From Tautonia plasticadhaerens (GTDB taxonomy: Bacteria; Planctomycetota; Planctomycetia; Isosphaerales; Isosphaeraceae), in NCBI RefSeq assembly GCF_007752535.1, contig NZ_CP036426.1, positions 6,076,001 to 6,140,000 on the forward strand: 64,000 bases of DNA, written 5' to 3'. Under the pieces are notes generated by a model, which saw only the letters and a program-made list of their open reading frames with translations, did not search any database and was not told the origin of the DNA. This document shows, one piece after another, positions 1 to 8,125 of this stretch (position 1 is its first letter; the number at the start of each line of letters is the position of its first letter). Made by a program: the position numbers and the translations under genes.

Positions 1-722
1 ACGAGGAGGCCGTCCGACGGCTGGTCCACCTCGTCTCGAACGGCGAACCCCGGGGAGAGATCCGGGGAGAGGATGGGATCGGCAAGTCGATGACGCTCGA
101 TGAGGCCGTCCGGCGGCTCCGACGACCCGACCGGCGGATCCTCTCGGTCCGACGGCCGGCGGACGGGGGGAGCGTCCTCCGGGGACTCGCCTCCGCGCTG
201 GGGCATCGACTCGACCATGGCCCGGGTCGCCCGGAACTCATCGCCCGACTGCTCGACTCGGCCAGGCTCGCACGATCCCAGAACATCGGCCTGCTGGTCG
301 CCGTCGACGACGACGGGCTCCTCGACCTCGAGGAGGACCTCCGGCTGCTCGAGCGGGTCGAGGCAATCGGCCGGCAGTCCGGGTGCCGCTTCACCATGCT
401 CGTCACCGGCCGGTCCACCCCCGATCGCGTCGCCTCGTGGCCCCTGGTCATCCGTCTCGATCGCCTGACTCATCGCGAAAGCTCGGCCTATCTCGCCGAG
501 AAGTTGCGGGCCGCCGGGGCCGGGCGATGGCCGTTCTCCGACCGCGCCCTGCTCCGGCTCCACGCGCTTTCGGGGGGCGTCCCCGCCGCGATCGACCGGC
601 TCTCGGGGCTGGCGCTCCGGGCCGGGGCGATCGACGAGGTCCCGGAGATCCCCGAACAGCTCATCGAAGGGATCGCCCGGGAGTGTGAGGGCCCCCGGCA
701 CGCGGCCCTCGGCCGAACCTAG
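1..722 (+). CDS. AAA ATPase, 3' part (gene starts before the window)
   Basis: The reading frame is open from base 3 and runs to TAG at 720-722, so the true start lies upstream. The residues before the first internal ATG (base 90) include GEDGIGKS, a P-loop (Walker A) that an ATG-90 start would cut off. A hydrophobic stretch ending in VAVDDD (around base 300) fits a Walker B. The remainder resembles the lid region of ExeA-type or AAA_22-type ATPases (LTHRESSAYLAEKL, then LSGGVPAAIDRLSGLAL). Such ATPases often sit with secretion or polysaccharide-export machinery, but the partner genes are outside the window. AAA fold is fairly sure; the specific role is unknown. Confidence 0.75.
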   Translation, partial: EEAVRRLVHLVSNGEPRGEIRGEDGIGKSMTLDEAVRRLRRPDRRILSVRRPADGGSVLRGLASALGHRLDHGPGRPELIARLLDSARLARSQNIGLLVAVDDDGLLDLEEDLRLLERVEAIGRQSGCRFTMLVTGRSTPDRVASWPLVIRLDRLTHRESSAYLAEKLRAAGAGRWPFSDRALLRLHALSGGVPAAIDRLSGLALRAGAIDEVPEIPEQLIEGIARECEGPRHAALGRT

Positions 723-743
723 GCAAGCGGGCCCGGGCCATGC

Positions 744-749
744 TAGATT
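744..749 (+). promoter_or_regulatory. Possible extended -10 element
   Basis: TGCTAGATT at 741-749 contains TAGATT (744-749), 56 bp before the start of the small membrane protein gene at 805. No convincing -35 lies 17 bp upstream. It is listed because GCTAnnnT recurs before other genes in the window. Confidence 0.25.
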
Positions 750-804
750 GGACGGCCGGATCGACCTGCCCCTCCCTCCCGGATCGAGCCCGAAGCCGCC
801 GCCG

Positions 805-1398
805 ATGGACCGATCGACGACCGTCACGGATACCCCCCTGAAGAATCGCTCCCTCGCGGCCCTGCTCGCCGCGACGTGGCCCGGCTTGGGCCACCTGTAC
901 CAGGGGCGTTACCGCAAGGGCTTGCTCTACCTGATCTGCATCTTCGGGCTCTACGCCGTCGGCTTCGCCCTGGGTGACGGCGCGAACGTCTACTGGAGCT
1001 GGACGAATCCGCTCCGGGACCCGGAACATTTCCGCCTGTACTACCTCGGGCAGTTCTGGGTCGGACTGCCCGCCTGGCCCGCCGTGCTCCAGGCGACGCT
1101 CGTCCATTTCGGCCATCAGCCGCTGTTCAACGGGTTCATGGCGGCCCCGCTGTTGGATCCGTCGATGGACGAGAATGTCCGGCGGGTGATGGAAGGGGTC
1201 GTCCGCCGCGCCTTCTCTCTGCACCAGAAGTATGGCGGACTCAAGGAGATCGGCGACATCTACACGACGATCGCCGGCTTGCTGAACGTCCTGGCCATCT
1301 ACGACGCCTTCGAGGGGCCCGCCCACCGGGACGAGACGACCGCCGACGAGCCCGACCACGAGTCGTCCGGGACCAAGGCCGAGGGGGCGACCGCCTGA
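805..1398 (+). CDS. Multi-pass membrane protein (DUF6677-like)
   Basis: The protein has 197 residues. It opens with a short polar head, then a glycine-rich hydrophobic hairpin (AALLAATWPGLGHLYQGRYRKG) typical of small membrane proteins with a PGLGHxYQG turn, followed by further hydrophobic segments and an acidic tail. I recognise this as resembling the planctomycete DUF6677 family, from memory only. The ATG at 805 was chosen because upstream in-frame codons (from 685) encode low-complexity Arg/Pro sequence overlapping the previous gene. The stop overlaps the next start (TGATG), so the two genes are probably co-translated. Function unknown. Confidence 0.7.
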   Translation: MDRSTTVTDTPLKNRSLAALLAATWPGLGHLYQGRYRKGLLYLICIFGLYAVGFALGDGANVYWSWTNPLRDPEHFRLYYLGQFWVGLPAWPAVLQATLVHFGHQPLFNGFMAAPLLDPSMDENVRRVMEGVVRRAFSLHQKYGGLKEIGDIYTTIAGLLNVLAIYDAFEGPAHRDETTADEPDHESSGTKAEGATA

Positions 1399-1598
1399 TG
1401 TTCGTCCCCATCCTCGGCGTCATCAACGCCTACTGGTTCGCCTTGCCGCTCATCCTGGCAATCAGCCTCGTCTACGCCGCGTCCCGGCACGAGGCCTGGG
1501 GCCGCATCCTCCGGCACGCCGCCCGGCTGTTCGTCATGATCACCGGGGTGCTCGCCCTGGCCACGGCGATCTTGTTGCTGATCAACACGCAGGTCTGA
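1398..1598 (+). CDS. Small two-helix membrane protein
   Basis: The protein has 66 residues, with two predicted membrane helices (about residues 5-27 and 43-63) joined by a basic loop (RHEAWGRILRHAARL). Its ATG overlaps the TGA of the upstream membrane protein by one base, arguing for a two-gene unit. It ends 14 bp from the convergent LptB gene. I do not recognise a family. It may be an accessory subunit of its upstream neighbour. Confidence 0.6.
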   Translation: MFVPILGVINAYWFALPLILAISLVYAASRHEAWGRILRHAARLFVMITGVLALATAILLLINTQV

Positions 1599-1612
1599 TC
1601 CCGGCCCGCCGG

Positions 1613-2641
1613 TCATCTAGACGAGGGGCCCTGACCCGATCCCATCCCGTAATCGTCCTCCTCCTCGGCCTCGCCTTGCCCGAACGACGGGTCGAGGATG
1701 ACGGGTCCGAAGGCATCGAGGAGGGGGTCGTAGTCGACCTCGGGATAGCTCCCTTCGTGCAGCGGCACCGGGGGAGCCGGCGGGACGGGCGGCGCGGGGG
1801 CGACCCGGGGAGGGGGCTGGATGGCCGTCGGCTCTTGCGACTGCGACTGGGGTCGGTGCGGTTGCGGGACCGCCCGGGGGGGAGGCGTGTGCGGCGGGCG
1901 GTCGAGCAGGTGGCCGACGTCGGCCCGATCGCCGAGATAGTAGCGTCGGACGTCGGGGTTCTCCAGGAATTCGACCCGGTTCCCCTCGGCCACCACTCGA
2001 CCCTGGTAGATCAGGTAGTTGCGGTCGGTGACTTCGAGCGTCTCTCGGAACTCGTGGTCCGTCAACAGGATGCCGATATTGAACCGCTCGGCCAACTCAC
2101 GTATCGAGACCTGGATCTCCTTGACCGTCTTCGGGTCGATGCCCGCGAACGGTTCGTCGAGCATGATCAGGCTCGGCTCGGTGATCAGGCATCGGGCGAT
2201 CTCCAGCCGCCGCTTCTCGCCGCCGGAGATGAACTGGGCCTTGGTCTTGCGGATGTGATCGAGGCCGAACTGGTCGAGCAATTGATCGCGACGCTGGCGT
2301 CGTTCTCGGCGGGAGAGGTCCGAACGGGTCTCCAGGATCGCCATCAGGTTATTCTCGACCGTCAGTTGCCGGAAGACGCTGGTCTCCTGGGGCAGGTAGC
2401 CGAGGCCGGCCCGGGCGCGGCGGAACATCGGCAAGTGGGTGATGTCCCGCCCGCCGAAGGTGATCGCGCCGCCGTCGGCGGCGATGAGGCCGATCGTCAT
2501 GCGGAAGCTGGTCGTCTTGCCGGCCCCGTTGGGGCCCAGCAGCCCGACGACCTGGCCCTGCTCGACCTCGAAGTCGACGCCGCAGACGACCTGGCGCTTG
2601 CCGTACCACTTCTGCAGGTCGCGGACTTCCAGCAGGGCCAT
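1613..2641 (-). CDS. lptB: LPS-export ABC transporter ATPase LptB, with C-terminal extension
   Basis: This is the ATPase that powers lipopolysaccharide extraction from the inner membrane with LptFG. Visible motifs in order are Walker A GPNGAGKTT (about residue 36), Q-loop LPQETSVF, signature ISGGEKRRLEIAR, Walker B LIMLDEPFAGIDP and H-switch LLTDHEFRETL. VRRYYLGD marks the usual LptB end near residue 240. About 100 further residues follow that are rich in Pro, Gln and acidic residues, ending in EAEEEDDYGMGSGQG; this tail is unusual. No lptF/G genes are nearby. It is the last gene of a minus-strand run with the signal peptidases, 58 bp after the nearer one. A GGAGG lies 11 bp before the ATG. 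Confidence 0.9.
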   Translation of the reverse strand: MALLEVRDLQKWYGKRQVVCGVDFEVEQGQVVGLLGPNGAGKTTSFRMTIGLIAADGGAITFGGRDITHLPMFRRARAGLGYLPQETSVFRQLTVENNLMAILETRSDLSRRERRQRRDQLLDQFGLDHIRKTKAQFISGGEKRRLEIARCLITEPSLIMLDEPFAGIDPKTVKEIQVSIRELAERFNIGILLTDHEFRETLEVTDRNYLIYQGRVVAEGNRVEFLENPDVRRYYLGDRADVGHLLDRPPHTPPPRAVPQPHRPQSQSQEPTAIQPPPRVAPAPPVPPAPPVPLHEGSYPEVDYDPLLDAFGPVILDPSFGQGEAEEEDDYGMGSGQGPSSR

Positions 2642-2699
2642 GGGGCCGATCCTCCCTGATCGGTGGCGGGGCGGGTGCGACGGGCGTGCGCCCGGCTCG

Positions 2700-4451
2700 T
2701 CATCGGATCCACTGCATCCGCTCGAGATAAGGCCGGAACGGGATGCGGAAGTCCCGGGAGAGGCGGATATCCGGTCCGAAGGGCTTGCCGTGGGGCCAGT
2801 AAACGAAGAAGGCCTTGCCGACGATCAGCTCCTCGGGCACCTCGTGGGGGGCCCGGTCGAACTCCGACCAGGGGCCGATCCTCCAGCGACGGCCGGCATC
2901 GTCGTCATAGATCCCTTCCAGGTCGAACCGGTCCCAGGCGCGACTGTCCTTGCTCCTGGGACTGTTGTCCCCCATCATCATGTACCGACCGGGTCGGATC
3001 TCGAAGGTCCGGGGCTCGTCGAGACGGGCGAGTTCGGGGAAACGACTCGGGTCCGACATCGCCCGGACCAGCCACCGGTACTCGTCCCAGCTCCGCAGGG
3101 TCCCGAAGCCCTCCAGGTCCGAGGCGTTCGGACTTAACGTATAGTAAATGTCGCGTCGGACCACAAGGTCGCTTACCCGGACCCGGGCCAGGGACGCGCC
3201 GATGCCGATCGGCGACAGGTCGGCCAGTTCCGGTTGCTGGGGTTCCTCGTGGTCGACCTCGTAGGAGACTCCCTCGCCGAACGGGGTCCGGCCGTCGACC
3301 CAGAGCGTGAGTCGGTCATCTACGTTGGCGAGGCCGACCCGGTAGCGCCCGGGGCCGTCGATCCCGCACGCCTGGGGCGTGCCGAGGATCACCCCATCCC
3401 GGGTCAGGGTCGCCTGCCCCTCGGCCAGGTCGATCGTGCAGCGCATCGGGACGCCCGCCTCGATCAGCTCGACCACTACCCGACCCCGGCCAGACTCGAC
3501 CTCGAGGTCGAACTCGACCGCCAGGTCGCCGACCCAGTGCGGCTCGATGATCGGCGGGGAACCCAGCTCAGTCTTCCCCTGATTGGAGTTGTACGAGAGG
3601 AAGTCCTCGACCAATGAAGGGGCCGGCCCGCCCTCGGGCTCCTGACCGCGCTGGATCGAACGCCATTGCTCCTGGTCAGGCACGAGATGTCGGTAGCGGA
3701 GCCAGGAAAGCCGTTCCCCGTCCTTGACCGACGACGCGAAGGTGCCGGGTTCGTCCGCCGACTCCTCCCAGTCCCCCGAATCGAGCGCATCCCAGCGTCG
3801 CCAGGAGGGCATCGAGGTAAGTGCCGTCGCCCGGTGGCGGTCGTCGTAGACCGGCATCAGCATCGCGCGGAGATGCCGCAGGGGCTTGCGGAGGATCCGG
3901 AACGGCTCGTCGCCGCCCAGGGGGCGGGAGTAGAGGTCGCCCCCCCGGATCATCAGCTCCTCGCCGGGCAGGCCGATCAGCCGCTTGATGTAATTCTGCT
4001 CCGGGGCCTCGGGATAATGGAAGACGACCACGTCCCAGCGCTCGGGCCGGTCCGCGAAGGGCAGGAACGGCAACTTGTAGGGGAACTTCATCACGAGGAT
4101 GCGGTCGCCATTGAAGCTGGGCAGGTCGTCGACCTGCGTCCGGCTCCGGCAGTTGAAGCAGGTGCCGAAGGTGACCGGTCGACCGGTCCGGGGCTCGTCG
4201 GCGGCGTTGACGGTGAAGGTGATCCCGCATTGCGGGCAGTCCACCTCCTTGTGACGGCCCATCAGGGTCGGGGCCATCGATCCGGTCGGGATCACGAATG
4301 CCTCGGCCGAGAACCCCCGGATGACCAGCGCGAGGATGAAGGCGACGACGATCGACTCGATCGTTTCTCGGTGGGACTCGGCCGGACGGGTCGCCTCGGG
4401 GCGCGGGGCGGGAGGGGAGGACGCCTTGCGTCGGGCGGCGGTCCGGGTCAT
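2700..4451 (-). CDS. lepB: Signal peptidase I with zinc-ribbon and large inserted domain (copy 1)
   Basis: Type I signal peptidases cleave leader peptides on the outer face of the inner membrane with a Ser/Lys dyad. This 583-residue copy has one membrane helix (about 31-48), the serine box IPTGSMAPTL (Ser58), the lysine box NYIKRLIGLPGE (Lys156) and the C-terminal box GDNSPRSKDSRAW (from 494). A CPQC...CFNC zinc-ribbon-like pair (72-75, 98-101) sits between Ser and Lys. About 290 extra residues (190-480) include a beta-rich stretch resembling a LamG/concanavalin-like fold (WVGDLAVEFDLEVESG, RYRVGLANVDDRLTLWVDG). E. coli LepB has 324 residues. The next gene upstream is a paralogue of the same design, 51 bp away. 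Confidence 0.88.
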   Translation of the reverse strand: MTRTAARRKASSPPAPRPEATRPAESHRETIESIVVAFILALVIRGFSAEAFVIPTGSMAPTLMGRHKEVDCPQCGITFTVNAADEPRTGRPVTFGTCFNCRSRTQVDDLPSFNGDRILVMKFPYKLPFLPFADRPERWDVVVFHYPEAPEQNYIKRLIGLPGEELMIRGGDLYSRPLGGDEPFRILRKPLRHLRAMLMPVYDDRHRATALTSMPSWRRWDALDSGDWEESADEPGTFASSVKDGERLSWLRYRHLVPDQEQWRSIQRGQEPEGGPAPSLVEDFLSYNSNQGKTELGSPPIIEPHWVGDLAVEFDLEVESGRGRVVVELIEAGVPMRCTIDLAEGQATLTRDGVILGTPQACGIDGPGRYRVGLANVDDRLTLWVDGRTPFGEGVSYEVDHEEPQQPELADLSPIGIGASLARVRVSDLVVRRDIYYTLSPNASDLEGFGTLRSWDEYRWLVRAMSDPSRFPELARLDEPRTFEIRPGRYMMMGDNSPRSKDSRAWDRFDLEGIYDDDAGRRWRIGPWSEFDRAPHEVPEELIVGKAFFVYWPHGKPFGPDIRLSRDFRIPFRPYLERMQWIR

Positions 4452-4501
4452 CGGAAATCCTTGCGAGGCGCAGTGATCTGATCGGGTCGCGGCGACCGAG
4501 G

Positions 4502-6034
4502 CTATCGAATGTATCGGATTTCTCGGAGGTCGGGAACCCAGTAAGGCTCGTCGCCGAAGACGCGAAGCGGCACCCCTCGACTCGGCAGGTGGACCAGGAA
4601 TGGCTTCCCCAGCATCATCGAGCCCGGCACCACGGGGCTCGTCGGCCAGAACCGGGAGTCGTTGGAGACGGGGCTGTTGTCACCCAGGACGAAATACTCT
4701 TCTTGACCGAGGGGATAGGGGGCCCCGACGCCGAAGGGCCGCCCCGGGGCGTGGCTGAGGCCATCGGTGTAGTAGATGTCGCGGAAGACTTTCAATCGGT
4801 CGATCCTCGCGTCCCCCCCCCGGAGCCCGAAGGCCAGCGGGGACGCTTCGAGTGGACCCGGTGCAGGAGTGGTCTCGGGAGGCTCCAAGTCGAGCGGCTC
4901 GAACGCGAGATCGCCGTCGAACGCGACGATCAGGCGGTGATCGACGAACGACGCCTCCAGCCTTCTTTCGCCGGGCCGAGCGGCCCATTCGCGGGCCAGT
5001 CGGGCCGCGCCCTCTTGCGTGCGGTACTCCCTGCCCCCGAATTCAGCTCGAGGGGGTTCCTGACCGTCGAGGGGGATCGTCAGCCGGAGCGCACCCGGCC
5101 CAACCCGGAAGCGGAGCGCGAGCGCCTCGACCCGCCCCGTGAATTCGAGTCGGGCGTCGATCGCCAGGTCGTCGACCCGGCTCCCGGAGCCGAGTCGGGC
5201 GCCGTTGTACGCGATGAAGTCGCGGATCGGGCCATAGTCTGCCCGATCGGGGTCGACGTGGCGGTATTCGATCCAGTCGACGGCCCGGTCGTCCCCGACG
5301 GTCCGATCGGGGGCCGCCTCATGATGCAGGACCCCGCGATCCTCGGACCAGCAGGAGGGCCCGCCGTCGTCACTCCGGAATCGCCAGCGGGGGAACCAGG
5401 CGGACTCGGGAGGCCGGAAGGAGCTGTCATGGACGAGCAGCCGCATCCCCCGGAGTTCCTTGAGGTCCTTGCGGGCGATCATCCCGTCGATGAACACGTC
5501 CCCGTGCTTCAGCTCGACCGACTCTCCCGGCAGCCCCACCACCCGCTTCACGTAGGCCTGATCGGGCTCGGCCGGGTTGAGGAAGACGACGACCTCCCAT
5601 CGCTTCGGGGATCGCCAGTGGAAGAAGTTCTTCTGGACCAGCAGGCGGTCCCCCGTGCGCTCGACGGCCGGGGCCTGCTCCAGGTCGGCGCCGCAGTTGG
5701 GGCACAGGGGTTGACCGGCCTGCCCGTCCTCGTCGACCCCGAGCGCGAACTGGAACCCGCAGTCGGGGCAGGAGACGTCCCGGTGGATCCCGAGCAGGGT
5801 CGGGGCCATGGAGCCGGTGGGGACGATGTACGCCTCGGCGGCGAAGGTCCGGACCAGGAGCATCCCGATGAAGAGGATCGGCACCGACTCGATGAGCGGC
5901 CGGGAGGTCGTTCGCAGCGCCCCCTCGTCGGGTTCCGGGCCCCGGGACGTCGCCCTCCGCTCGACTCCCGGGGGCGGCAGGGACGACGCGGCCCGGGGGG
6001 CTTCGAACGTGTCGGATGCCTCGATCTGGTCCAT
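4502..6034 (-). CDS. lepB: Signal peptidase I with zinc-ribbon and inserted domain (copy 2)
   Basis: This is a second type I signal peptidase, 510 residues from ATG 6034. Serine box VPTGSMAPTL (Ser75) follows a membrane helix (about 48-68). Cysteine pairs SCPDC and CPNC (89/92, 111/114) form a zinc-ribbon-like insert. The lysine box is AYVKRVVGLPGE (Lys163) and the C-terminal box GDNSPVSNDSRFW starts at 451. The region between again carries a long insert with a beta-rich module. A TTG at 6085 would add 17 residues of Pro/Arg-rich sequence; the ATG is preferred. It lies directly downstream of lepA, as in the classical lepA-lepB operon, so this copy may be the ancestral one. Confidence 0.88.
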   Translation of the reverse strand: MDQIEASDTFEAPRAASSLPPPGVERRATSRGPEPDEGALRTTSRPLIESVPILFIGMLLVRTFAAEAYIVPTGSMAPTLLGIHRDVSCPDCGFQFALGVDEDGQAGQPLCPNCGADLEQAPAVERTGDRLLVQKNFFHWRSPKRWEVVVFLNPAEPDQAYVKRVVGLPGESVELKHGDVFIDGMIARKDLKELRGMRLLVHDSSFRPPESAWFPRWRFRSDDGGPSCWSEDRGVLHHEAAPDRTVGDDRAVDWIEYRHVDPDRADYGPIRDFIAYNGARLGSGSRVDDLAIDARLEFTGRVEALALRFRVGPGALRLTIPLDGQEPPRAEFGGREYRTQEGAARLAREWAARPGERRLEASFVDHRLIVAFDGDLAFEPLDLEPPETTPAPGPLEASPLAFGLRGGDARIDRLKVFRDIYYTDGLSHAPGRPFGVGAPYPLGQEEYFVLGDNSPVSNDSRFWPTSPVVPGSMMLGKPFLVHLPSRGVPLRVFGDEPYWVPDLREIRYIR

Positions 6035-6108
6035 AGACGCGCCCTGGACTGGCTCGATTCGAGAAGGCCGAGGGGGGCCAGGCAAGTCCCGGTCCCCGGG
6101 CTGCGGCG

Positions 6109-7914
6109 TCAGGCCTCACCGGCTTCGAGCACCGAGAGGAAGGCCTCCTGGGAAATCTCGACGTTGCCGACCTGCTTCATCCGCTTCTTGCCCTCCTTTT
6201 GCTTCTCCAGGAGCTTCCGCTTCCGGGTGATGTCGCCGCCGTAGCACTTGGCGGTGACGTTCTTCCGGAGTGCCGAGATCGTCTCCCGGGCGATCACCTT
6301 GGAACCGATCGCGGCCTGGATCGCCACCTCGAACTGGTGACGGTCGATCTCCTCCTTCAGCTTCTTGACGAGCTTGCGGCCCCGACGGTCGGCGAAGTCC
6401 CGGTGGACGACCACCGACAGGGCGTCCACCCGGTCCCCGGCCACCAGCACGTCGAGCCGGACGAGGGTATTCGGCCGGAAGCCGAGCAGTTCGTAGTCCA
6501 TCGTCCCGAAGCCTCGGGTGGCGGACTTGAGCTTGTCGTACAGGTCGTAGATCATCTCGGCCAGCGGCAGCTCGTACGTCACGATGACCCGGGTCGGCGT
6601 GATGTAGTCGGTCTTGATGTAATCCCCCCGGCGTTCCTCGCAGAGGGTCATGATCACGCCGATGTTGTCCGCCGGGATGAGGAAATTGACCCGGGCGTAG
6701 GGCTCCCGGAACTCTTCGATCTCGCCGGGCTCCGGGATCCGGGTCGGGTTGGAGACGTAGAGCGTCTCCCCCTTCCGGGTGACGATCTCGTAGGTGACGT
6801 TCGGCGCGGTCTGCACCAGCGACAGGTCGCTTTCCCGCTCCAGCCGCTGCTGGACGATCTCCATGTGCAGCATGCCGAGGAAGCCGCACCGGAAGCCGAA
6901 GCCGAGGGCGTCGGAGGTCTCCGGCTCGAAGGTGAAGCTGGAATCGTTCAGGGCGAGCTTCTGGAGCGCGGTCCGCAGGTCCTCGAACTGGTTGTGCGTC
7001 GCCGGGAACAGGCCGCAATATACGACCTGGCTGGGCTCCTTGTAGCCGGCGAGGGCCTTCTCGGCACCCCGGTGGGCCGCGGTGATCGTGTCACCGACCC
7101 GGACGTCGACGAGCTGCTTGATGTTGGCGACGACGAAGCCGACCTGGCCGACCCCCAGCTCGTCGCAGGCCACCTCCCTGGGGCGGAATTGGCCGAGGCC
7201 GATGACCTCGTATTCCTGGCCCATCGCCATCAGCTTGATCTTCTGGCCGACCCGGATCGTCCCGTCGACCACCCGGACGTAGACGACCACCCCCTGGTAG
7301 TCGTTGTACTTCGAGTCGAAGATCAGCGCCCGGAGTGGGGCTTTCTGGTCCCCCGAAGGGGCCGGGATGCGATCGATGAGCGTCCGGAACAGCTCGGGGA
7401 CGCCGACGCCTGTCTTGCCGCTGACGGCGAGGATCTCGTCGGGATCGAGGCCCAGGGTGTTGAAGACCTCCTCCTTCACCTCGTCCGGCCGGGCGGCCTG
7501 CATGTCGATCTTGTTCAGCGCCGCCACCAGGGTCAGGTCCCCGGCGATGGCGAGGTAGGCGTTGGCGACGGTCTGCGCCTGGACCCCCTGCGAGGCGTCG
7601 ACCAGCAGGATCGCGCCCTCGCAGGCGGCGAGGCTACGGGAGACCTCGTAGTGGAAGTCGACGTGGCCGGGGGTGTCGATCAGGTTCAGCTCGTACTTCT
7701 GGCCGTCGAGCGTGTAATGCAGGCTGACGGCCCGGGCCTTGATCGTGATCCCCCGCTCGCGTTCGAGGTCCATGTCGTCGAGGAGTTGTTCTCGGAACTC
7801 TCGCTGGGAGATGGCGCCGGACTGCAACAACAGCTGGTCGGCCAGCGTGCTCTTGCCGTGGTCGATGTGGGCGACGATCGAGAAGTTGCGGATGAACTTG
7901 GGATCGTGGGCCAT
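6109..7914 (-). CDS. lepA: Elongation factor 4 (LepA), ribosomal back-translocase GTPase
   Basis: The protein has 601 residues, essentially the family length (E. coli 599). The N-terminus MAHDPKFIRNFSIVAHIDHGKST gives the G1 box. G2/G3 (RERGITIKARAV, DTPGHVDF) and G4 (NKID) follow, then domain II, EF-G-like domains, and the LepA-specific C-terminal domain (GSKVIARETISALRKNVTAKCYGGDITRKRKLLEKQK). ATG 7914 was chosen because the in-frame extension to 8163 is low complexity and overlaps the ROK gene. It heads a probable operon lepA - signal peptidase - signal peptidase - lptB. Confidence 0.97.
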   Translation of the reverse strand: MAHDPKFIRNFSIVAHIDHGKSTLADQLLLQSGAISQREFREQLLDDMDLERERGITIKARAVSLHYTLDGQKYELNLIDTPGHVDFHYEVSRSLAACEGAILLVDASQGVQAQTVANAYLAIAGDLTLVAALNKIDMQAARPDEVKEEVFNTLGLDPDEILAVSGKTGVGVPELFRTLIDRIPAPSGDQKAPLRALIFDSKYNDYQGVVVYVRVVDGTIRVGQKIKLMAMGQEYEVIGLGQFRPREVACDELGVGQVGFVVANIKQLVDVRVGDTITAAHRGAEKALAGYKEPSQVVYCGLFPATHNQFEDLRTALQKLALNDSSFTFEPETSDALGFGFRCGFLGMLHMEIVQQRLERESDLSLVQTAPNVTYEIVTRKGETLYVSNPTRIPEPGEIEEFREPYARVNFLIPADNIGVIMTLCEERRGDYIKTDYITPTRVIVTYELPLAEMIYDLYDKLKSATRGFGTMDYELLGFRPNTLVRLDVLVAGDRVDALSVVVHRDFADRRGRKLVKKLKEEIDRHQFEVAIQAAIGSKVIARETISALRKNVTAKCYGGDITRKRKLLEKQKEGKKRMKQVGNVEISQEAFLSVLEAGEA

Positions 7915-8015
7915 AGAAAGTCCGGGCTCATCGGGCCGGGGGGCGATCGGGCAGGCGGGGGGCGTCGCGCGGGATCGGTCCCGGAGGGGCCGACGAGGGC
8001 GTGCTCCACCCCCCA

Positions 8016-8021
8016 ATAGTA
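8016..8021 (-). promoter_or_regulatory. Possible extended -10 for lepA
   Basis: On the minus strand the sequence reads TTGCTACTAT, a TGn-extended -10 (TACTAT), about 100 bp before the lepA start. There is no good -35 at 17 bp. This is a weak call supported mainly by its likeness to other GCTAnnnT sites in the window. Confidence 0.3.
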
Positions 8022-8125
8022 GCAACGCCGGGGCCTTCGGGCGAGATGGGCCGGGCGGATCGGCGGAACTTCGGCCGGACCCCCGGCGCTCGACGGCGAG
8101 GTCGGGTCCCCTGGGCCGGGACGGT

